Below, piece after piece: positions 7,224-12,120 of a DNA stretch of 12,120 nt. Every line of letters starts with the position of its first letter. Position 1 is the first letter of the stretch. A program made the translations under genes and the position numbers. A model generated the notes under the pieces. That model did not search any database and was not told the DNA's origin. It saw only the letters and a list, made by a program, of their open reading frames with translations. Origin of the DNA: JBEIUO01 sp964549785 (GTDB taxonomy: Bacteria > Planctomycetota > Phycisphaerae > Phycisphaerales > UBA1924); the NCBI GenBank assembly GCA_964549785.1, contig CAZJXA010000088.1, positions 1 through 12,120 on the forward strand. The letters are read 5' to 3'.

Positions 7224-9899
7224 TCAACCCGGCGGCTTCGCGTCCCTCGCGTTGTTCGTGTTTGCCATGCGCTTGGCCGTGCTGGTGGTGTGCGTCGCGA
7301 GAATCCAAGGTACCAGGATTCCAGCCGCGGCCGCGAAGGACGCCGCGATCCCGAAGGCGGCGATCAACCCGAGTGATCGGATGGCGGGTGTGTGGGTCGC
7401 GAACAGGCTCGCAAAGCCGGTGACCGTGGTGGCGCTCGCGAGCAGGACGGCGTGCATCGTGGGGCGGAGCCGCGCGACAAGCGCCGCCCGGTCGAGCCCG
7501 TCGTGCCGGGCTTGGCGTGCAACCGCAACGAGGAACACTCCGGCGTCAACGGCAATGCCGTCGAGGAGCGGGATCGCAATGCTGTTGATGGCGTTGAAGC
7601 GTGCGCCGGTGACCGCCATCACCGCGACGGTGGCGGAGGCGGCAAATAGGAGCGGCGTGAGCGCCATGACTACGTCGAGCAAACGGCGGAAAACGAGCGT
7701 GAGCCAGATCAGGACGAGAGTTACGGAAATAGCGATTGACCTGGGGAGATCACGCGCGGTGGCCTCCTCGAGTTCCGTCGAGACCACCGGAAGGCCCGCG
7801 AGCGTCGCTTCGGGCACTGCGGCAAGAGCCGCCCGGAGCACCTTGACCGTTTCGGCGCGGTGTTGACGATCCCGCAGCGGAGCCGCCAGGCGGACGACTA
7901 GAACGGTCTGTGTCGGGGGGCGATCAAGGTCGCGTTGGAAAGGCAGCAGCCGGTCGGCGATGCTCGGGAATGCCTTGAGATCGCGAATCCCGGGCGGGTC
8001 CAGGGGCGATGCCGGCCGCAGCAGGCGAGTCAGAAACGTGCGATATTCGGCGTACGCGGCGGGTTCGAAGGCGCTGCCGGCCAGAGCGTCGTCGAAGTTT
8101 CGAATGAGTGAGTCGGCGTCGGCATCGGTGAGCAATCGTGTGACTTCATCAACCGCGCGCGGGTCCGGGAGCAAGCGGTGCAGGCCGAGGACATCGATGA
8201 CCCCCACCGCCTTGCAATGGTCAGCCCCGAGCGCGGCCGCCGCATCGAACAGGACGGGCAAGAGATCAGCAGGGTCGCGGACACTGACAAGGACGGGAAC
8301 AACCTCTCCTTGGCCGGCAAAGCGAGCGATGATCTCATCGGTCGTGTTCAGCGCCGCATTCGGACGCGGGTGGAGGACGGTGAGGTCGCCTTCCAGCCGA
8401 GGCCCCGCTCCCCGAACGGCGACGGCAAACCAAAGCACGGCCGTCAGCGAGAGCAACGATGACACCCACAGACGCGGACGACGGGCAACGACGTCCGCGA
8501 CGCCGCCGCGGCGGGGCCGCGCGGGCACCGGTCGGCCGGCCGCGAGTGCGCGATCCGGATGGGTGAGCACGAGCAGGGCGGGGAGCAGTGTAAATGAGGC
8601 GAGCCAGGCCCCGATGAGGCCGGCGGTCCCGAGTTTGGCGAAATCCGAGAGCATTGCGATTTCGGAGGGCCAGAGCGAGGCGAAGCCGAAGATGCTGGTG
8701 AAACAATTCGTGGTGATCGGCAGGGCCATCTCGCGCGCGGTGGCGGCGACGGCCGCTTCCGACGAGGCCCCGCCCGCGCGGAGGTCATCAAAGTGTGAGA
8801 CGAAGTGAATCCCGTAATCGACGCCCAAGCCGGCCAAGAGCGCGGCGACCGCCGCGGCGAGGGGCGATACAACGGGTGCCGAGACCGCGTGGACCCCGAA
8901 CCCGACGACCAATCCGACGCATGCGACAAGCCCGATGACGAGCGGCGTCAACCAGCGGCGGTAGAACACCACAAACAGAAAATACAGCAAGCCGATCGAG
9001 ACAAGCGTGCTGACAATCGCGTCGGCCCGGATCGTACCCGCCGCGGTCGCGGCGATCGGAGATGGACCGCCCAGTCGGACGTTGAACCGACCGCCGTCAA
9101 ACCGCTCGCTCAATTCTGCGGCTATCTGCGCGACGCCTGTGACGAGCGCGCGGGCCTCCTCGAGATCGTTGAGAGAGGCCCGGGCCGCGATCCGCACCAG
9201 CACGGCGCGACCATCGATCGACCGTTCGGGCGCGGGTCCGGTCTCACCGTTCGAGGCGGCGGCGGTCGGTGCGGCGGTCAGCGCGAACCCAGCCCGCGAG
9301 GCAAGATCGAAAAGCCGTAAAGGGTCTTGCAGGATTCGCGTGCTGATGGCGCCACCGGCGGGACCCGGGGCCGAGATCAGGGCTTCATTCCGACGGAACT
9401 GGTCGGTAAGTTGCGCCGGTTGGAAGCGGTCCAGCAGGCTTTGAGTGCCGTCCACGCCGATGTAATACGGTGCGTGCGGGGCGATGACGCCGGTGATGAA
9501 TTGCGCGAGCGCTGGGTCTTGCCCGGCGCGGGCCCACGCGATCTTCGGCCCGGTGCGCGGGTCGGTCGTAAGGGCCGCGACGAACGCATCGGCGAACGCC
9601 ACGGTGCCTTCTTGGTCCTGGCTCGTTGCGCCGGACCCGTGGGTCGGTTCGACGACCGCCAGAATCGCCTCGCCCGCGTGAAACTCCGCGAGGACGATCT
9701 GAAAGGCGGCGGCCGCGGGCGAGCGAGAGCCGAGCATGGTTTCGAGGGACGCCGAAACCCTCAGCCGTGAAAGCGAACCCAGCGCGAGTACAAAGATCAG
9801 CGAGACGAGGCCGAGCACCATCCACGGATGGCGGGCCGAGGCGTGCGCCACCCACGAAAGGGGGGCGAACACATTGAACCCGCCGCCTGCCGGCTTCAT
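7224..9899 (-). CDS. MMPL/RND-superfamily lipid exporter
   Basis: An 891-residue inner-membrane transporter of the MMPL/RND superfamily, predicted to export hydrophobic molecules using the proton gradient. It shows the duplicated RND plan. TM1 is at ~27-44 and is followed by a large periplasmic loop (~45-290). A cluster of membrane segments (~294-447) contains GVDYGIHF (359-366), a hallmark of MMPL proteins. A seventh segment at ~476-495 leads to a second periplasmic loop (~496-718) and a final cluster (~720-868) containing DGIAVDAGVFLVA (780-792). Length fits the bacterial exporters found in aryl-polyene and flexirubin clusters. I chose the ATG at 9899 because it overlaps the stop of the lipoprotein gene in ATGA. 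The frame stays open upstream, but that is only antisense-like sequence within the lipoprotein gene. Its close pairing with a LolA/LolB-like lipoprotein suggests the two hand a lipid across the periplasm. Confidence 0.9.
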   Translation of the reverse strand: MKPAGGGFNVFAPLSWVAHASARHPWMVLGLVSLIFVLALGSLSRLRVSASLETMLGSRSPAAAAFQIVLAEFHAGEAILAVVEPTHGSGATSQDQEGTVAFADAFVAALTTDPRTGPKIAWARAGQDPALAQFITGVIAPHAPYYIGVDGTQSLLDRFQPAQLTDQFRRNEALISAPGPAGGAISTRILQDPLRLFDLASRAGFALTAAPTAAASNGETGPAPERSIDGRAVLVRIAARASLNDLEEARALVTGVAQIAAELSERFDGGRFNVRLGGPSPIAATAAGTIRADAIVSTLVSIGLLYFLFVVFYRRWLTPLVIGLVACVGLVVGFGVHAVSAPVVSPLAAAVAALLAGLGVDYGIHFVSHFDDLRAGGASSEAAVAATAREMALPITTNCFTSIFGFASLWPSEIAMLSDFAKLGTAGLIGAWLASFTLLPALLVLTHPDRALAAGRPVPARPRRGGVADVVARRPRLWVSSLLSLTAVLWFAVAVRGAGPRLEGDLTVLHPRPNAALNTTDEIIARFAGQGEVVPVLVSVRDPADLLPVLFDAAAALGADHCKAVGVIDVLGLHRLLPDPRAVDEVTRLLTDADADSLIRNFDDALAGSAFEPAAYAEYRTFLTRLLRPASPLDPPGIRDLKAFPSIADRLLPFQRDLDRPPTQTVLVVRLAAPLRDRQHRAETVKVLRAALAAVPEATLAGLPVVSTELEEATARDLPRSIAISVTLVLIWLTLVFRRLLDVVMALTPLLFAASATVAVMAVTGARFNAINSIAIPLLDGIAVDAGVFLVAVARQARHDGLDRAALVARLRPTMHAVLLASATTVTGFASLFATHTPAIRSLGLIAAFGIAASFAAAAGILVPWILATHTTSTAKRMANTNNARDAKPPG

Positions 9900-10654
9900 G
9901 GCAGCCGCTTTGCACGGGCAGGGGGCACGAACGCGTTGGGCGGCAATTCGTCGTTGAAGTCGATTTCCGATGTCCTGACCACGACGCTGCCTTCGGGGGA
10001 ACGGAAAACCATCCGCCGTGGCCATGCCACACCGTCGATCATCGCGTACCGATCGAGCAGCAGTTCCGACGATGCGCCTTGGGCTTCGAGGATGAATCGG
10101 CGCGGCGTGAGCGTGGCCCGCTCGATCTCGCAGCGCACGTCCGGCCGGTCGAAGGCGGGGCCGACGACGATGAGCGTGGAACGGGTGGAGGCCGTCTCGT
10201 CGGGAACCGCGGCCGCAAAGAAGGTCCTGGTGAACGCGCCCACTGATTGTGAGACCGCGGCGGAATGCAGTGTGCCCGGGTCCGGCATCGGGGATTCGAG
10301 GGCTCGCCCGGGTCGCGCCGCCGCGAACGCCCAGACGCCTTCGGGCAGCACGGTAACGTCCAGCACCGGCGACCCGAACTTCCAAGCCCGGAGACGGACC
10401 CGATCGGGCGGCGCAGCGACCAGTGCCGCATCGAGCGTCACGGTCTGCCCATCAAGGCTGGTCAGAGACAGTTCGGCGACCGCTTGTGCCGACGTCACCG
10501 ACTCGAAGCGTTCGGCGATTACCCGGAGGGCGGCGGCGTCATCGAGACCGGGGTACGTCGGCAGTTTCGCTGCGCAGCCGCCGGGCAAGAAAAACAGAAG
10601 GATCATCAGGCTGATCGCCGACCGGGCGGTCACTCTCCACGCGGATCGGTGCAT
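9896..10654 (-). CDS. LolA/LolB-like outer-membrane lipoprotein carrier-type protein
   Basis: A 252-residue exported protein. The N-terminus has basic residues, a hydrophobic core (SAISLMILLFFL) and then PGGC with Cys27, a plausible but non-canonical lipobox because -3 is Pro and Leu sits at -4. The rest alternates short β-strand-like stretches (AVAELSLTSL, TVTLDAALVA, RVRLRAW, VLDVTVLPEG, EGSVVVRTSEIDF), as in the LolA/LolB half-barrel fold, which binds acyl chains. I call this fold by pattern, not by a diagnostic motif; a DUF4292-type protein is an alternative. The ATG at 10654 is well supported by GGGAG 6 nt upstream and by the signal peptide; longer in-frame starts would bury the signal. 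It overlaps the ligase stop by 25 bp upstream and the exporter start by 4 bp downstream. Its likely job is to pass the exported lipid to the outer membrane. Confidence 0.78.
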   Translation of the reverse strand: MHRSAWRVTARSAISLMILLFFLPGGCAAKLPTYPGLDDAAALRVIAERFESVTSAQAVAELSLTSLDGQTVTLDAALVAAPPDRVRLRAWKFGSPVLDVTVLPEGVWAFAAARPGRALESPMPDPGTLHSAAVSQSVGAFTRTFFAAAVPDETASTRSTLIVVGPAFDRPDVRCEIERATLTPRRFILEAQGASSELLLDRYAMIDGVAWPRRMVFRSPEGSVVVRTSEIDFNDELPPNAFVPPARAKRLP

Positions 10655-12120
10655 GATCTGCTCCCAGAGGAAAGTTGGTTTCGTGCCGGCTTGCCGGTGG
10701 GTGTTTTCGGTAGGGACGCGACAACCTGAAATGAGCGAGGAATCTTGACCGGCGCAAGGCTCCGCCGCAGAAAGGCCCGCAGTTCGGATGCGGTCGGCGG
10801 TCGGTCGGGATCGGTCGCGACAAAGAGCGCGTGCGGTCGCTGAACGGTGTCCGACAACGCGAACGGCACCACCACGCACTCGGCCACTCCGGGGTGTTCG
10901 GCGAGTGCCGATTCGACTTCCAGCGGATTGACCTTGAAGCCGCCCGTGTCGATGAGCAACCGCAGCCGCCCGGTGAGCGTGGCGTTCCCCGAAGGGTCGA
11001 TTCTGGCGAGGTCGCCCGTTAGGAAATGTCCGTCGGCGAGCGGGCAGTCGGCATCCACATACCCCGAGAGCATGGAGGGAGCGCGTACCGCCAGTTCGCC
11101 CTCGCGCCCCGGGGGCAGTTCTCGCGCCGAGTTCTCGGGATCGACGATGCGGAAACTCACCCCGGGCAAGGGAACCCCGATAGAGCCCTCACCCAAGCCC
11201 GAACCCGGGAGGTTGATCGCGACAGTCCCCAACTCGGTGGCGCCGTACAACTGTCCGATACGGATGTTCCAGCGGTTCTGGAACCCGTCTCGAACGCGGG
11301 GTGCGAGTGGAGACCCGGCGGAGAGGGCGACGCGCAGGGAGTGAGCCGCGGCGGTCGTCGGCACCGAACCCGCCAACGCCGAGCCGGCCGCCGCCGAACC
11401 GGCCGCCGCCGAACCGGGGGGTGTTCGGGCGAGCCACGCGAGCGATTCATAGAGGAATGGAACGCCCGGGAGCACGGTGACGCCGCGCGCCAGTTGAACG
11501 GTGACGCCCGCTGGCTCGAACGCGGTCATGACCCGGAGCGCGGCCCCGGAGAGCATCGCACCCACAAGAACGTCCACGCCATACGAGTGGCACAGCGGTG
11601 GTACGAACAGAATCACGTCGTCCGGGGTGAGCGTCAGCCCGTCGGAGACCGCGCTGGCATCTGCATCGAGGGCGGCGGCGCTGCGAATCGCGAGTTTCGG
11701 CAGGCCGGTCGATCCCGACGACCCGAGGACAATCGCGCCGTGCGAATGTTCGCTCGTTCCGCGTCTCCCGGCGTCTTTAGACACCGAAGAGGACGCTAAG
11801 CGGAGTTCACCATCGAGCTTCACCGCGGCCTTGACGTTCGCGCGGGCCGATACGGATGCGAACTCCCCGTCGCCGCTGCTGGGGTGCATCAATACGAGGC
11901 GAACCCCGGCGGCGAGCGCGCCCGCGAACCATGTCGCGAGGGCGATGCCAGATGGAAGCGCGGCGAGCATGGTCTCGCCGGGCGCGAGCGATTCGGAAAC
12001 ATCGTGGGCGCGAGCACGAACCGCGGCGAAAAATTCAGCGTGGGTCACGCTCCGGCTGATGGCACCGGCGGGGCCGACTTCGGCAATGGCAATGCCCGAC
12101 GAGCGTTTGGAGGCGTGCGC
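10630..12120 (-). CDS. AMP-dependent acyl/aryl-CoA (or ACP) ligase, 5' partial
   Basis: An ANL-superfamily adenylating enzyme, 496 residues visible. Numbering from the GTG codon at 12048, core motifs appear in order: P-loop SSGSTGLPK (110-118), YGATE (268-272), TGDLARID (344-351), the hinge region around R361, and PKTPTGK (447-453) with the C-terminal catalytic lysine K453. It should activate a carboxylic acid as acyl-AMP and load it on CoA or ACP, here perhaps the aromatic starter. The GTG at 12048 is probably internal. The frame is open to the edge, and the 24 residues before it read smoothly into THAEFFAAVRARA, the usual 'turn on, type the letter' N-terminal helix of the family, so the true start lies beyond 12120. 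A Gly-Ser-Ala pentapeptide repeat sits at 212-229, in the loop before LRVALSAGSPL. The gene ends inside the signal-peptide codons of the lipoprotein gene (25-bp overlap). Confidence 0.88.
   Translation of the reverse strand, partial: AHASKRSSGIAIAEVGPAGAISRSVTHAEFFAAVRARAHDVSESLAPGETMLAALPSGIALATWFAGALAAGVRLVLMHPSSGDGEFASVSARANVKAAVKLDGELRLASSSVSKDAGRRGTSEHSHGAIVLGSSGSTGLPKLAIRSAAALDADASAVSDGLTLTPDDVILFVPPLCHSYGVDVLVGAMLSGAALRVMTAFEPAGVTVQLARGVTVLPGVPFLYESLAWLARTPPGSAAAGSAAAGSALAGSVPTTAAAHSLRVALSAGSPLAPRVRDGFQNRWNIRIGQLYGATELGTVAINLPGSGLGEGSIGVPLPGVSFRIVDPENSARELPPGREGELAVRAPSMLSGYVDADCPLADGHFLTGDLARIDPSGNATLTGRLRLLIDTGGFKVNPLEVESALAEHPGVAECVVVPFALSDTVQRPHALFVATDPDRPPTASELRAFLRRSLAPVKIPRSFQVVASLPKTPTGKPARNQLSSGSRSCTDPRGE
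10661..10665 (-). promoter_or_regulatory. Ribosome binding site of the LolA/LolB-like lipoprotein gene
   Basis: GGGAG on the minus strand, 6 nt before the ATG at 10654. It is the clearest Shine-Dalgarno in the window and fixes the start immediately before the signal peptide. It lies within the coding sequence of the upstream ligase. Confidence 0.65.
11366..11417 (-). repeat. 15-bp tandem repeat coding for a GSAAA-type pentapeptide
   Basis: Three full 15-bp units start at 11366, 11381 and 11396, followed by a partial unit to 11417. The last full unit reads gaaccggccgccgcc on the plus strand, and the first is diverged. The unit is a multiple of three, so copy changes keep the ligase frame. It encodes GSAAA/GSALA in a loop between the active-site core and the next conserved block. 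Confidence 0.8.

Noticed and set aside
7960..9444. Several plus-strand open frames opposite the exporter
   Set aside because: They are antisense to a well-supported MMPL gene and lack any recognisable domain, start site or operon context.
9900..10385. Open N-terminal extension of the exporter frame
   Set aside because: It overlaps the lipoprotein gene in another frame and has low-complexity Arg/Gly-rich content; the ATGA overlap at 9896-9899 marks the start and TM1 follows soon after.

Overview
The window is about 12 kb of uniformly GC-rich, almost gap-free bacterial DNA. It holds eight protein-coding genes and no RNA gene, transposase or CRISPR array that I can see. A LolA/LolB-like lipoprotein, an MMPL exporter and LpxL-type acyltransferases point to a diderm (Gram-negative) bacterium. 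The high GC, scarce Shine-Dalgarno sites and gene types would fit a planctomycete or another high-GC diderm, but this assignment is inference from general character only.

Layout. (1) 1-1179, plus strand: a family 2 glycosyltransferase fused to a DUF2062 membrane domain, cut by the left window edge. (2) 1186-5647, minus strand, transcribed right to left: an LpxL/HtrB-like acyltransferase, then a 736-residue ketosynthase/chain-length-factor-like fusion, then a flavin-dependent oxidoreductase of the halogenase-like family. (3) 5648-5838: a divergent intergenic region carrying a 10-bp direct repeat. (4) 5839-7199, plus strand: two overlapping PlsC-type acyltransferases. (5) 7224-12120, minus strand: an AMP-dependent acyl/aryl ligase cut by the right edge, then a LolA/LolB-like lipoprotein, then an 891-residue MMPL/RND-type exporter. 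Four junctions are overlaps (17, 4, 4 and 25 bp), as expected for co-translated units.

Together the genes look like part of an aryl-polyene / dialkylresorcinol / flexirubin-type lipid pathway. The ligase would activate a starter acid, and the ketosynthase pair would extend it. The three acyltransferases (possibly with the glycosyltransferase) would join the chain to a lipid or sugar carrier. The flavoenzyme would modify the ring or chain, and the MMPL exporter with its LolA-like partner would move the product toward the outer membrane. Acyl carrier proteins, ketoreductase, dehydratases and an ammonia lyase are not in the window, so the product cannot be named; they may lie beyond the edges.

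The most unusual item is the single-chain ketosynthase fusion. Its second half has lost the catalytic Cys and at least one catalytic His and is shortened at the C-terminal end. This resembles a chain-length factor welded to its ketosynthase.
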